The notes under the pieces were generated by a model. The model made no database searches. It saw only the letters and a program-made list of their open reading frames with translations, and was not told where the DNA came from. 64,000 bases of DNA from an uncultured Anaeromassilibacillus sp. GTDB lineage: Bacteria; Bacillota; Clostridia; Oscillospirales; Acutalibacteraceae. Below are positions 45,400-55,467 of the stretch, in pieces. Position 1 is the first letter of the stretch. Each line of letters starts with the position of its first letter. The DNA lies in NCBI GenBank assembly GCA_930987725.1, contig CAKNKY010000002.1, positions 1 through 64,000 of the forward strand, written 5' to 3'. A program made the position numbers and the translations under genes.

Positions 45400-46224
45400 T
45401 CAAAACAGCGTTTTCAGGTATTCCATGCTGATCTGCGCGCATTCCATGGGGGATTTGCCCATGCTGGGCTCGTCCTGCTCCACGATAACCCATTCGGCGC
45501 CCGCGTCCTCGGAAGCGGCGAGAATGGCGGGCATGTCCTGCATGCCCTTGCCCAGCGGGCGGAATTCAAACGTCTTCTTTTCCTCTTCCTTCTTTTCGGA
45601 TTCGATGCCGATGAGCTCATACATCTGCTCCGGCTTTTCCCCGGACAGGTAGAAGTCCTTCAGATGCACGACGGGCGCGCGGCCGGCGTATTTGCGCACA
45701 TAGGCGGAGGGATCCTCGCCGCCCACGTTTACCCAGCAGGTGTCGAGCTCCGTCTGCAGCAGATCGGCCGGCACGGTGTCATACAGCACGTCGAGCGCAT
45801 ACTTGCCGCCGATCTTCACGAACTCGAAGTCGTGGTTGTGGTAGAGCAGCGTCATGCCGAGCTTTTTGGCCGTCTCGCCCAGCAGCCGTGCGCCGTCCAG
45901 TGTTTTCTGAAAGCCGGGCGTGCCGGGGCGGTATTCCTCCGTGAGGTAGGGGATGGCCACATATTTGCAGCCGATGGCCGCGTAATCGCCCAGCACCTTC
46001 TCAGGGTCGGCCATCATGTCCACAAACGGCACGTGCGCCGAGATCGGCACGAGGCCGTTCGATGCGCACAGTTCCTTTACCTCGGCCGGGCTGCGGCCGT
46101 ACAGGCCCGCGAACTCCACGCCGTCATAGCCGAGGGCTTTCACCTTTTTCAGCGTGCCCTCAAAATCCTGCTCCAGATCCCCGCGCACGGAGTAGAGCTG
46201 CAGGGCAATCGGGAATTTTTTCAT
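45400..46224 (-). CDS. sugar phosphate isomerase/epimerase (xylose isomerase-like TIM barrel)
   Basis: IALQLYSVRGDLEQDFEGTLKKVKALGYDGVEFAG; LLYHNHDFEF. Confidence 0.9.
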   Translation of the reverse strand: MKKFPIALQLYSVRGDLEQDFEGTLKKVKALGYDGVEFAGLYGRSPAEVKELCASNGLVPISAHVPFVDMMADPEKVLGDYAAIGCKYVAIPYLTEEYRPGTPGFQKTLDGARLLGETAKKLGMTLLYHNHDFEFVKIGGKYALDVLYDTVPADLLQTELDTCWVNVGGEDPSAYVRKYAGRAPVVHLKDFYLSGEKPEQMYELIGIESEKKEEEKKTFEFRPLGKGMQDMPAILAASEDAGAEWVIVEQDEPSMGKSPMECAQISMEYLKTLF

Positions 46225-46270
46225 CGCAAAACAACTCCTTTTCAATGAAACTGCGCCGCCGGCGGCGCGC

Positions 46271-47320
46271 TCAGATGTGCAGCGAAACGGACGCGCCCTT
46301 TTCGGCGGAGGCAAAGACGGCGTCAATGACGCGCATCACGCGCATCGCTTCCTCCGGTTTCACGGCCAGCGGGGCCTTGCCCTCGTCCGCGTCGCGGAAA
46401 TTGCGGTAGTAATCGCGGCAGTCGCTCTCGATCTCCGGCAGCGGCAGCTCCTCCACGCTCTCCTTCGGGCGCGGGGCCATCGTGCGGGTGGGGCCTGCCA
46501 CCGTGTAAACGATGCCGGGCTCCCAGCGCATCTCCTCCGTGCGGGCGCGCACAATTTTGCCCGTGCAGGAGAAATCGTCGATCTGCGCCGTGCCTGCCGT
46601 GCCGGACACATGCCACCGGGGCAGGTTGATGAAGGTGTAGGTGTCCACCTCCACGAGGGCGGAGAGGCCGTTGGCGAAGCGCAGGAGCAGCTTGAAATTG
46701 TCGTCCACGCCGGGGAACTTCACGGAGAGCAGGTGCGCGTAGACCTCGGTGACGGGGCTGTCGATGAGGTACAGGAGCTGGTCAATGAGGTGCACGCCCC
46801 AGTCGAGCAGCATGCCGCCGCCGGCTTCGCGCACGCAGCGCCAATCGCCGGGAATGCCCTTGCTGCCCTGCACGCGGGATTCAATGTAGAAGGGCTTGCC
46901 GATCGTGCCGTCCTCCAGCATCTTCTTCACCATGAGGAAATCCTTGTCCCAGCGGCGGTTCTGGTGCACGGAGAACTGACGGCCCGTCTCCTTCGCAACG
47001 GCCAGCACCTCCTCGAGCTCCTGTGCGTTGAGCATCACGGGCTTTTCGCAGATCACGTTTTTCCCGGCGCGCATCGCCTCGATGGAGAGGGGCTTGTGGA
47101 AATTGTTCGGCACGGCGAGAATCACGGTGCGGATCTCCGGGTCCGCCAGAAGCGCGTCGAGCGAGCGGTAACCGCGGATGCCGTCGCGCTCCGCCGCGTC
47201 AATCCGCTCGGGGTTGATGTCATAAATCCCGGCAAGCCGGAATTCCTCCGGCAGCGAGAGGAGCTGGCGCGTATGCCAGCCGCCCATGCCGCCGTAGCCA
47301 ATCACTGCAATGGTATACAT
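46271..47320 (-). CDS. Gfo/Idh/MocA family oxidoreductase
   Basis: IAVIGYGGMGGWHTRQL; GKNVICEKPVMLNAQEL. Confidence 0.9.
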   Translation of the reverse strand: MYTIAVIGYGGMGGWHTRQLLSLPEEFRLAGIYDINPERIDAAERDGIRGYRSLDALLADPEIRTVILAVPNNFHKPLSIEAMRAGKNVICEKPVMLNAQELEEVLAVAKETGRQFSVHQNRRWDKDFLMVKKMLEDGTIGKPFYIESRVQGSKGIPGDWRCVREAGGGMLLDWGVHLIDQLLYLIDSPVTEVYAHLLSVKFPGVDDNFKLLLRFANGLSALVEVDTYTFINLPRWHVSGTAGTAQIDDFSCTGKIVRARTEEMRWEPGIVYTVAGPTRTMAPRPKESVEELPLPEIESDCRDYYRNFRDADEGKAPLAVKPEEAMRVMRVIDAVFASAEKGASVSLHI

Positions 47321-47358
47321 GATAATCCGTTCCCCTTCCAAATCCGTCCGGGCTCGGT

Positions 47359-48324
47359 TCAGGCCCAGTACATTTCGCTGTTTCGCTCTTCAAAGATGAT
47401 CGTGCGCTTGAGCACCTCAATCGCTTTTTCCAGCCCTTCGCGGGTGGACATGAGGCCGTCCTCGTGCTCGATAGAGATGATCCCGTCATAGCCTACGCGG
47501 CGCAGCTCGCTGAAAATGGCGCGCCACACGTCCTCGCCGTGGCCGTAGCCCACGGTGCGGAAATCCCAGGAGCGGCCGGGCGTGCCGAATTTCTTCGTGT
47601 CCAGCACACCGTTCACGGCGCAGGCATACGGATCGATCGCCGTGTCCTTCGCGTGGAAGTGATAGATGGCGCCCTTGAGCGCGCGGATCGCCGCCACCGG
47701 GTCAATGCCCTGCCAGAACAGGTGAGAGGGATCGAAGTTCGCGCCGATCACCGGGCCCACAGCCTCGCGCAGGCGCAGCAGCGTTTCGGGGTTGTAGACG
47801 CAGAAGCCGGGATGCATCTCGAAGGCGATGTGCGTCACGTGGTGCGCTTCGGCGAATTTTGCCTCCTTCTGCCAGTAGGGGATGAGCTTTTCGTTCCACT
47901 GCCATTCCTTGATCTTCTGGAAATCATCGGGCCAGGTGGCCACGACCCAGTTCGGGTATTGCGAATTGTCGCAGTCGCCCGGGCAGCCGGAGAAGCCGAC
48001 GACAGTGTCCACGCCGATCTTTTCCGCAAGGCAGATGGCCGCTTCGAACTGTTCGTGGTAGGCGCGGGCGATCTCCTTGTTCGGGTGGACGGGGTTGCCG
48101 TGGCAGGACAGCGCCGCCACGCCGATGCCATATTTCGCGATCGTTTCCTGGAATTGATCGATGAGCTCCGGGTGCTCCATAAACCGCACGGCATCCGCGT
48201 GGGCGGTGCCGGGCGTGCCGCCGCAGCCGATCTCCACCTGCTGCACGCCGAGCGATTTCAGGTACTTGAGCGTGTCGTCGAGCGAAAGATTGCCCAGCAG
48301 AACGGTCATTACGCCTAATTTCAT
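47359..48324 (-). CDS. sugar phosphate isomerase/epimerase (TIM barrel)
   Basis: LKSLGVQQVEIGCGG; VIGANFDPSHLFWQGIDP; ISIEHEDGLMSTREGLEKAI. Confidence 0.88.
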   Translation of the reverse strand: MKLGVMTVLLGNLSLDDTLKYLKSLGVQQVEIGCGGTPGTAHADAVRFMEHPELIDQFQETIAKYGIGVAALSCHGNPVHPNKEIARAYHEQFEAAICLAEKIGVDTVVGFSGCPGDCDNSQYPNWVVATWPDDFQKIKEWQWNEKLIPYWQKEAKFAEAHHVTHIAFEMHPGFCVYNPETLLRLREAVGPVIGANFDPSHLFWQGIDPVAAIRALKGAIYHFHAKDTAIDPYACAVNGVLDTKKFGTPGRSWDFRTVGYGHGEDVWRAIFSELRRVGYDGIISIEHEDGLMSTREGLEKAIEVLKRTIIFEERNSEMYWA

Positions 48325-48493
48325 ACGTCAAAGGCTCCTTCCTTTTTCTTTTTTGCAGCCGCAGAAAACCTGCGGTTGATTTCTTTGCTACCTGCATTAT
48401 AATAAAGAGGAGATCTTTTGTCGTGCCAAGGCGTTCTGTTTTTGTGACAAAAATGGCTGGCTTCCGCCGGCCCGGAGAGGGAGGGAAAACAGG

Positions 48494-49360
48494 GTGGAAG
48501 GCTACTATGAACACAACCGGGACACGGAGACGTTTCCCTCCTGCTGGGTGAGCGAGAACAACACCTGTCTGCCGCATTTCCACAGCAGCGTGGAGATCAC
48601 TTATGTGCTCGGGGGGACGATCGATTTCATCCTCAACGGCCGCGGCGGGACGGCCTGCGCCGGTCAGGTTGTGGTGGCGCCAAGCTACACGGTGCACTGC
48701 TTCACCACGCAGGGAACCTCGCGCTCCATCGTGCTGCTCGCGCCGCTCGACTATGTGCCCTCATTCCGCCGGCACACGGCGCACCGCACCTTTGCCGGCT
48801 CCGTGTGGGACGACACGGACCCGCAGCACGAGCTGCTGCACTGCATGCGCCGCCTCTGCACGCTCTGCTCCATGGACGGGCGCGAGCCGCCGGAGCTGCT
48901 CACGAAGGGCTGCCTCTACACGGTGCTCGGCGTCCTCGAGGAGGGCCTCGGCCTGAAGCCGGGCGAGGAAGGCGCGGACGCCTTTCTCGCCCGCGACATC
49001 CTGCAATATCTCGACCGCCACTACCGCTTTAACGTCACGCTGGAAACGCTCGCGGAACAGTTTGGCTACAGCAAGAGCCGGTTTTCCCACCTGTTTCACG
49101 ACTATTTCGGCTGCGGCATCCCCGAGTACGTGAACACGCTCCGCTGCCGCCGCGCCGCGCTGCAGCTCACGCAGGAGTCCGTTTCGCTCACCACGGCGGC
49201 CATGAATGCCGGGTTCGAGAGCATGCGCACCTTTTACCGCAGCTTCAAGCGCGTGTTCGGCGTCTCTCCCAGCGAGTACCTGAAAAAGAACGGCAGCCGC
49301 CCTTCCCGCGACATGCTGCACAACCCCTTCTACCTTTCCGGCGGCACCCTGCTGCCGTGA
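48494..49360 (+). CDS. AraC family transcriptional regulator
   Basis: C-terminal HTH: LAEQFGYSKSRFSHLFHDYFGCGIPEYVNTLRCRRA...AGFESMRTFYRSFKRVFGVSPSEYLK. Confidence 0.9.
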   Translation: MEGYYEHNRDTETFPSCWVSENNTCLPHFHSSVEITYVLGGTIDFILNGRGGTACAGQVVVAPSYTVHCFTTQGTSRSIVLLAPLDYVPSFRRHTAHRTFAGSVWDDTDPQHELLHCMRRLCTLCSMDGREPPELLTKGCLYTVLGVLEEGLGLKPGEEGADAFLARDILQYLDRHYRFNVTLETLAEQFGYSKSRFSHLFHDYFGCGIPEYVNTLRCRRAALQLTQESVSLTTAAMNAGFESMRTFYRSFKRVFGVSPSEYLKKNGSRPSRDMLHNPFYLSGGTLLP

Positions 49361-49378
49361 GGCGCACGGCAGGACAAA

Positions 49379-49423
49379 GCCCCCGGCGGTTCCGGGCGCA
49401 AAGGCTGCGGAACCGCCGGGGGC
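49379..49423. terminator. bidirectional terminator hairpin between convergent genes
   Basis: CCCCCGGCGGTTCC/GGAACCGCCGGGGG. Confidence 0.75.
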
Positions 49424-49443
49424 GGAAAATCAGGAGGGTACGG

Positions 49444-50277
49444 TCAGGAAATGGTTGCGACGGCCACCGGCGAGGGCGCGCCGTTGATGTAGAACCCGCA
49501 GCCGTCTCCCACTTTCCCGACTGCGTGGACTTTGAAGAAATAGCGGTTGCCAAAGTTTCCCGCATAGCTGACTGTGAAGCTGGGAGAGCCTGCGGCAAAC
49601 GACGGCCTGCTTTGGGCTGTCAGCTGGAACTGATAGGTTGCGCCCTGCTTCACGGAGAAGGGCGCGGTGGTGTCGCAGATGACTTTATCGCTTGATGTTT
49701 CAGACTGAAAATCACGAAGCCGGGAAGAAAAATCATAGTCGTCATATCCCGGTATCCAATGGAATGTGTCAAGATATGTTTCATTATAATAAGAAATGTA
49801 TTCGGGAGAAGTGTCGCTGCTTCTGAAATTAGCCCAGGAAAGAAAAGCAGTAGAATGGAACCCTTCATGAATTGATTCATACTTCCAGTAATAACTATAG
49901 TAACCTCCTTTTATTTTCTTCCCCGGAAAACATTGTTCGGCAATTTTAGCAACGTTTCTCTGCACATCGGCCAGAATTTCAATCGTTTCCTGCTTTTCCG
50001 CATCGGAGTAGGAGATGGAATCTTCAATCTTATATGGCTCAACGCCAAACCAATCTGCCTCAATGTCATAATCATATGGCATTCTATTAGAATCGTTCTG
50101 AGAAACAGAAAAAGTCAGTTCCTCCACTCCCATAGGCGTATCAACTGATCCATAGGTAGCATTCAGATACCGTTCCAATTCTTCGGCGCTGGTGATCCCG
50201 TTTCCCTGCGCAAAAGCGGCTGTGGGAAACGTAAACAACAGCGCAAGGGTTAAAAGGGCTGAAAAAAGTCGTTTCAC
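49444..50277 (-). CDS. secreted protein of unknown function
   Basis: signal peptide MKRLFSALLTLALLFTFPTAAFA. Confidence 0.65.
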   Translation of the reverse strand: MKRLFSALLTLALLFTFPTAAFAQGNGITSAEELERYLNATYGSVDTPMGVEELTFSVSQNDSNRMPYDYDIEADWFGVEPYKIEDSISYSDAEKQETIEILADVQRNVAKIAEQCFPGKKIKGGYYSYYWKYESIHEGFHSTAFLSWANFRSSDTSPEYISYYNETYLDTFHWIPGYDDYDFSSRLRDFQSETSSDKVICDTTAPFSVKQGATYQFQLTAQSRPSFAAGSPSFTVSYAGNFGNRYFFKVHAVGKVGDGCGFYINGAPSPVAVATIS

Positions 50278-50325
50278 AAAAATTCCTTCCTTCTAAAATA
50301 TGTTATATGTTGTCTTTTCCTGATT

Positions 50326-51120
50326 TCAGGAAAGGCTTTGCTGAAATGCTGCAAACGCTTCCGTTTCCTGTTCAATCCAATCCTGCGCTTCTAAAACCAA
50401 ATCCAGACCGGCGCTCATTTTCTGCTGGACATCGTTTGCGGCGTTGGAAAAGGCGTCGGCATTTTGGGTGATGCAGGCACTGTAAACCCTTCGCGCATTT
50501 TGAACTACATCGGCCCGGTTTTCTTCCAGCTCGGAAACGCCGTCGTTTTCCAGACCATACGGTGCATAGGTGATCGCTTCCATTGCTTTAATCGCGTTGG
50601 CCAGCGTGTCGGTGTATCCGGTTAAAAAGGCTGTGCGCATGGAATCGATAAACAGGTTGATCTGGTTCATGTATTCTTCCATCTCCGGCGAGAGCACCGC
50701 GTCGATAAACGGTTCGTAAGGGGCAAATTTTTCCATCTGCAAATAAAGATCCAGGCTGCTTTCTGTCCCGCCGGGCTGTTCGAGGCCTGCCGCGTTTTTT
50801 AGATTTTGAAGGGCTTTGCCCTTCGCCAGCAGATCGCTGTCCAGATAGTTTTCTTCCGTAATGCCCAGCAGGAAGCTTTTTTCTTCCATGGAGATCTGCG
50901 CCTGCAGGGAAGGCAGAAGCTTTTCTCTGACGTCCGGATCAAGGGCCTGGATCAAAGAAACGGCTTCGTCATAGCCGCCAGCTTCTATGCTGGAAACGAT
51001 GGCTTGTTTCGTTTCCTCCAGCTTCTGATTTTGCAGAAAGAAAAAGGTGAAAACGCCCGCCCCGATCACCAGCAGGGCGGCAAGGGGAATGATAATGCGT
51101 TTCACGGGAAAGCGTTTCAT
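50326..51120 (-). CDS. membrane-anchored protein of unknown function
   Basis: single N-terminal TM (RIIIPLAALLVIGAGVFTFFFLQ) and helical extracellular domain. Confidence 0.65.
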   Translation of the reverse strand: MKRFPVKRIIIPLAALLVIGAGVFTFFFLQNQKLEETKQAIVSSIEAGGYDEAVSLIQALDPDVREKLLPSLQAQISMEEKSFLLGITEENYLDSDLLAKGKALQNLKNAAGLEQPGGTESSLDLYLQMEKFAPYEPFIDAVLSPEMEEYMNQINLFIDSMRTAFLTGYTDTLANAIKAMEAITYAPYGLENDGVSELEENRADVVQNARRVYSACITQNADAFSNAANDVQQKMSAGLDLVLEAQDWIEQETEAFAAFQQSLS

Positions 51121-51270
51121 GGTGTAAATTCCTCCTTGTACCGGCGGTTTGTTTTTTATATCCCGAACTTTGATCCCTTTTTTCCTCATTTCAGGCAGCA
51201 AAGAACATCTTCCGCGTATAGGGATTTACATTTGTAAGAACCATAGAATCTTCTTCTTTCCTGCCGGAAT

Positions 51271-53067
51271 TCAATACCCGTTTTGTTCCACGCCGTAGAT
51301 GGACTGCGAATAGGTAAAGCCTTCATATTCCAGCTGTTCGATCAGGCCCTGCCGCGAAAAAGACATGGTGCTCAGATATTGGCGCGCTGCAAGAACGGCC
51401 TGTTCGTCCCAATCGGCGCCGCAGTGGTCCAGCGCGTACTGTATCTCGCCGGAACTGAAACCTTCATATTCTAATTGTTCGCCTAATCCTTCACGGGAAA
51501 ACCCGCCGACGTAAGTTAAGTATTCCAGAGCCTTTTGCAAGGCGTTTTCTTCTCCCAGCGTTGCGGTATCCGTATAAACGGGAGTATTGTCAACCGGTTC
51601 GCTTTCCGGTCCTTCTTCCGGTTTTTTCTCCTGTCCCATCTGAATATCGTTTACAATCGCAATTTTCAAAAAAGCGGCGGGAACGGTTTCACCCTGGACG
51701 GACGCTGTTTCAGCGCCATAGCATACCATTTGCACAGCGAGCCCCGGGCTTTCCTGCACGGCGTTGTAAAAATCAGAACTGGAATCCCATTCGCAGAAAA
51801 TATACCAGTCGGATCCGGATTCTGCCTCCACCTTGACGCAGAAATAGCGGTCGGAATAGTTCCCAGGCACTTCGGGTTCGCTACTTGTCTCCAGCGCCGC
51901 GCTCCCTTCCAGGCTGAACTGCATATATTCAGGATTTTCCCCTTCCTGAAGAAGGTCTTCAATCTCCGTATAGGTAAAGCGGATGTTGTCCCGTTCCAAA
52001 ATGGTTTGAAAATCGGCGGCTGTGCCGTTTCGCGATGTCCGCCGGTAAATTTGCCCGTTTGATTCCAGGCAGAAACCCTTTTTCTGCACAATGAATTTTT
52101 GATCGCCAATGTAGAAAATCCCGCGGGAGGGCGTATAACCGATCTGCACGTCCCCCTGCGCTGTGTCCCTGGCGACGCCGTAATCGAGGATCAGTTGGCC
52201 GTCTGTTCCGCCGCCCTCCGGCGTCCAGACACCGCTGATGCTGGCGGCCATCTGCTCGGCGCTGTCGTAGATCATGCGGGAGGACAGGATGGAGCGGTTG
52301 ATCCCGGTGGCAATGGAGAAGGCGGCGATCAGCACGAGGACCACAAGCCCTGCCGTTATTATTCTCCGCCTGCTTTTCTTTTTCCGCTTTTCCTCCTGGG
52401 CGCGCATCTCTTCATTCTGGATCCGTTCCTTTTCTTCCATCCAGCGCTGGTGTTCCACCTCTTTTTTCTGTTTTTCGTGAGCCAGGCGTATGATTTGTTC
52501 CAGGCTGGAAAAATTTTGAAGCCTGCTGCGGTGTATCCTGCACCGCACGCAGTTTTCCTGCTCTGGTTCGTTCCATCTGCCGCAAATGCATACCCAGCCA
52601 TCCTCCTGCGGCTCATAAAGGCAGACGGCGGATTTCTCTATCTCCTGCAAATACTGAAGGGCCAGACCTTCCTCCCCGCCCCTGCTTAACTGGGAAATTT
52701 GATAGGGATGCGGCAGCGCTTCGTTGTGAAAATGGATGCTGCCGTCCGCAAAAGCGGTCTTTTCCTCCTGTAAAAAGAGAGTGCGTATTTCTGCACCCAA
52801 CAAGGGAAAAGTAAAGTCAGGACTCTGTACGCCAGGCGAAATATTCAAATCCTGCAGCAAAACAGTAAATGTAGAAGAACCGTTGATCAGCACACGTTCC
52901 CCAAAGATGTTTGTTCCATATCCACGCAGCCTGGCTGCCCGCAGGGTTTTATCGGCTACATTTCGAAACTGCACATGCCCAAACGATTGCCCGTTTTTGA
53001 CCTCCACCTGACAGAGGATTTCTTCCAGCATGGCATTCTGATCGACTGCTTTCTGTACAGTTTGCAT
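51271..53067 (-). CDS. zinc-ribbon / single-TM / Ltp-repeat protein
   Basis: CxC..CxxC (WVCICGRWNEPEQENCVRCRIHR), TM (RIITAGLVVLVLIAAFSIATGI), two C-terminal ALxxAxxYL..FSxxGLxxQLEYEGF repeats (Ltp-like). Confidence 0.75.
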   Translation of the reverse strand: MQTVQKAVDQNAMLEEILCQVEVKNGQSFGHVQFRNVADKTLRAARLRGYGTNIFGERVLINGSSTFTVLLQDLNISPGVQSPDFTFPLLGAEIRTLFLQEEKTAFADGSIHFHNEALPHPYQISQLSRGGEEGLALQYLQEIEKSAVCLYEPQEDGWVCICGRWNEPEQENCVRCRIHRSRLQNFSSLEQIIRLAHEKQKKEVEHQRWMEEKERIQNEEMRAQEEKRKKKSRRRIITAGLVVLVLIAAFSIATGINRSILSSRMIYDSAEQMAASISGVWTPEGGGTDGQLILDYGVARDTAQGDVQIGYTPSRGIFYIGDQKFIVQKKGFCLESNGQIYRRTSRNGTAADFQTILERDNIRFTYTEIEDLLQEGENPEYMQFSLEGSAALETSSEPEVPGNYSDRYFCVKVEAESGSDWYIFCEWDSSSDFYNAVQESPGLAVQMVCYGAETASVQGETVPAAFLKIAIVNDIQMGQEKKPEEGPESEPVDNTPVYTDTATLGEENALQKALEYLTYVGGFSREGLGEQLEYEGFSSGEIQYALDHCGADWDEQAVLAARQYLSTMSFSRQGLIEQLEYEGFTYSQSIYGVEQNGY

Positions 53068-53213
53068 GTATATTCCCTCCTCACTGTGTTCCGGGGCGGC
53101 CCGGTGTGAAAAAGTCCGTTTCATTTTCGGGGGTCAGGTGCGCCGGTTCGGCACACATCTCCCTTTTTCGCCGGCCGGGCGCCGGTTCAGAAATCTGCAG
53201 CTGAAAGCGTGTG

Positions 53214-53612
53214 TTATAACGCAGGAGTTCCGCCGCCATCGTTTTGTTCAGGCTGATCGAAGGAGACGGTGACGCTGTAGGCGGACGGGGCCGGCTGTTC
53301 CTCGCGCGCAGGCGCACAGCCGCACGGTGAAGAGGCTTTCGGCGTGCGCACGAACAGAATGGTTCCCGTGCAAAGCAGGACAACAGCTCCCAGCGCGGCT
53401 GCCGAACCGATGGTGGAATATCCTGTGAAATAGGTGCCGTTGATGATGTAGTTGTAGGCGTCTCCGCCTACATAAGCGTACTGGTTGAGGGAGGGGTACG
53501 ATTCACTGCGGTAGTAGTCGTTTTTCAGGGCAAACCCCTTCGCGAAAGACAGACAGGACAGAACAATCAGGACGGCAGAGAGAATCCAGAACCCCACGGC
53601 AGCTTTTTTCAT
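53214..53612 (-). CDS. small membrane protein of unknown function
   Basis: two hydrophobic segments. Confidence 0.5.
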   Translation of the reverse strand: MKKAAVGFWILSAVLIVLSCLSFAKGFALKNDYYRSESYPSLNQYAYVGGDAYNYIINGTYFTGYSTIGSAAALGAVVLLCTGTILFVRTPKASSPCGCAPAREEQPAPSAYSVTVSFDQPEQNDGGGTPAL

Positions 53613-53757
53613 TTTAAAAGAACACCACCTTTTCTTGTTTTTTCTAGTATAGCAGATCCAAATACAAGATTCAACTATTAGTTGTTTTAATTAAACCTAA
53701 AGTTTTTTGTAATCATGTAAGATGAATATAAATCAGGGCGCGAAGGAGGGGAGTGCA

Positions 53758-54129
53758 GTGGAACATCCAAACGAAAAGCTCGGGGAGAAAATCCGGATGT
53801 ATCGGACGGCCATCAATCTGACGCAGGCCGAATTCGCGCGCAGGCTTGGCGTGACCGGCGCTTCCGTCTCCGCCTATGAAAACGGCATCCGCAGCCCTTC
53901 TTTCGATGTTTTGCTCAAGATTTCCACCATTTTGGGGATTTCCACGGATGAACTTTTGGGGCGAAAAAAAGAGACGGTGCAGATGCTCGATGTGTCCGGC
54001 CTGAACGAGCAGCAGCTTTCCTCCCTCCGGCAGATGGTTGCCTTTTTCCGGAAGTACAACAAGATGTATGAAGCCCTTTCCAGTGAGCCGGGAAGCAAAA
54101 ACGTGCTCAACTCTCTGTTGAACGAATAG
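53758..54129 (+). CDS. XRE-family helix-turn-helix regulator
   Basis: LGEKIRMYRTAINLTQAEFARRLGVTGASVSAYENGIRSPSFDVLLKI; GGAGGGG before GTG. Confidence 0.85.
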   Translation: MEHPNEKLGEKIRMYRTAINLTQAEFARRLGVTGASVSAYENGIRSPSFDVLLKISTILGISTDELLGRKKETVQMLDVSGLNEQQLSSLRQMVAFFRKYNKMYEALSSEPGSKNVLNSLLNE

Positions 54130-54184
54130 CTGATATTTCAATATGAGCTTTTTCTGTGACGCGCTTGTGATGCACCGGCTTTCG

Positions 54185-54238
54185 GGCGCGCAAAAAGCCG
54201 CCCTCTCCCGGTTCCCCGGGAGGAGGCGGCCTGCTTTT
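54185..54238. terminator. hairpin terminator between convergent genes
   Basis: AAAAAGCCGCCCTCTCCCGG...GGAGGAGGCGGCCTGCTTTT. Confidence 0.7.
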
Positions 54239-54282
54239 GTGCCGGGAGGATAACCGCGCCCGAAACGGGCGGGGGTCCCGCG

Positions 54283-55119
54283 TTATTCCGCGGCGGCGGC
54301 AGACTGGGCGCTTTCCAGAATGGAATCCATGCTGAACAGCGCCTGCCCGTCGGAGACGACGGTGGGCAGCTTGCCGTCCCACTTGTCAATGAATTCCATC
54401 ATGATCATCTCGTCCGTCAGCTCCTGCGATTTCAGGCGGTAGCTTTCGGCTTCGGCCTGCGCCTGGGTGATCGCCTGCTCGGCCTCCACCTTCACGCGCG
54501 CCAGGTCCTGCTCCGCCTTCAGGGCGTTCTGCTGGGCCGTCTGTTTGGCTTCGATGGCGGCGTTGAACTCTTCGGAAAACTGGAAATCCACAATGTTCAC
54601 GCTCTCGGTGGAAAAGCCGTAAGGCACGAGCTTTTCGCTGATGTTCTGCTGCATCTCGTTGCCCACCGTCTGGCGCATGGTGATGAGCTCTTCGGCTGTG
54701 TACTGGGCCATCACCGATTTCACGGCCTCCTGGATGGCCGGGATGACGACGACGTTCTCATAGTTCACGCCAATGTTCTGATACACGTTGGCGGCGCTCT
54801 GGCTGTCGATGCGGTAGTTGAGGGCCACGGTGCTGTTCACCGTCTGCAGATCCTGCGACGCGCTGTTCGACGTGACCTCCGCCTTCATCACCTGGTTGTT
54901 GATGTCCACCACGCGCGTCACAAAGGGCAGCACTACGTGCAGGCCCTCGCTGAGCACCTGCTGGTCCACGGCGCCGAAGCGCGTGACAACGCCGGTGTGG
55001 CCTGCCGGCACGGCGTGCAGCGAGTTGGCGCCCACAAACACGAGGGCGGCGGCGAGCACGATGCCCACCACGGCGCGGCGCACGGTTTTGCCGTTCGGCA
55101 TGGGAAAATTGTTGTTCAT
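54283..55119 (-). CDS. SPFH/prohibitin domain protein
   Basis: GHTGVVTRFGAVDQQVLSEGLHVVLPFVTRVVDINNQVMK; AEAESYRLKSQELTDEMIMMEFIDKWDGKLP. Confidence 0.88.
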   Translation of the reverse strand: MNNNFPMPNGKTVRRAVVGIVLAAALVFVGANSLHAVPAGHTGVVTRFGAVDQQVLSEGLHVVLPFVTRVVDINNQVMKAEVTSNSASQDLQTVNSTVALNYRIDSQSAANVYQNIGVNYENVVVIPAIQEAVKSVMAQYTAEELITMRQTVGNEMQQNISEKLVPYGFSTESVNIVDFQFSEEFNAAIEAKQTAQQNALKAEQDLARVKVEAEQAITQAQAEAESYRLKSQELTDEMIMMEFIDKWDGKLPTVVSDGQALFSMDSILESAQSAAAAE

Positions 55120-55467
55120 GTGTTTCTTCCTCTCCATTCGTCAGATATCCCGCGAGGGGGTATGGCACCTCCCCTTCCGGCCGCATGCGCTTTTCCTTAA
55201 GGTCCGTGAATGGGGTGATGAGATGATCATACCGGAAAGCGGCGGAAAACACAACGGCGCTTTTGGGCCGTTTCCGGCTGTTTCAGCCTTTTTTGGCAGG
55301 CGGCGGCGCGTGGCCTTCCCCGCTTGCAGGGGGGAGAGCCCCCGCCTGCCCGCGCGCGCTCCCCGCCGCCGCGCTTGTATTCCCCGCCCGTTCGTTTTAT
55401 AATAGAGGGAGTTTTTTGATTGGCAGCCGCCGTCGCCCCGCCGGGGCGGGAAGGAGGAAAGGCGGAC

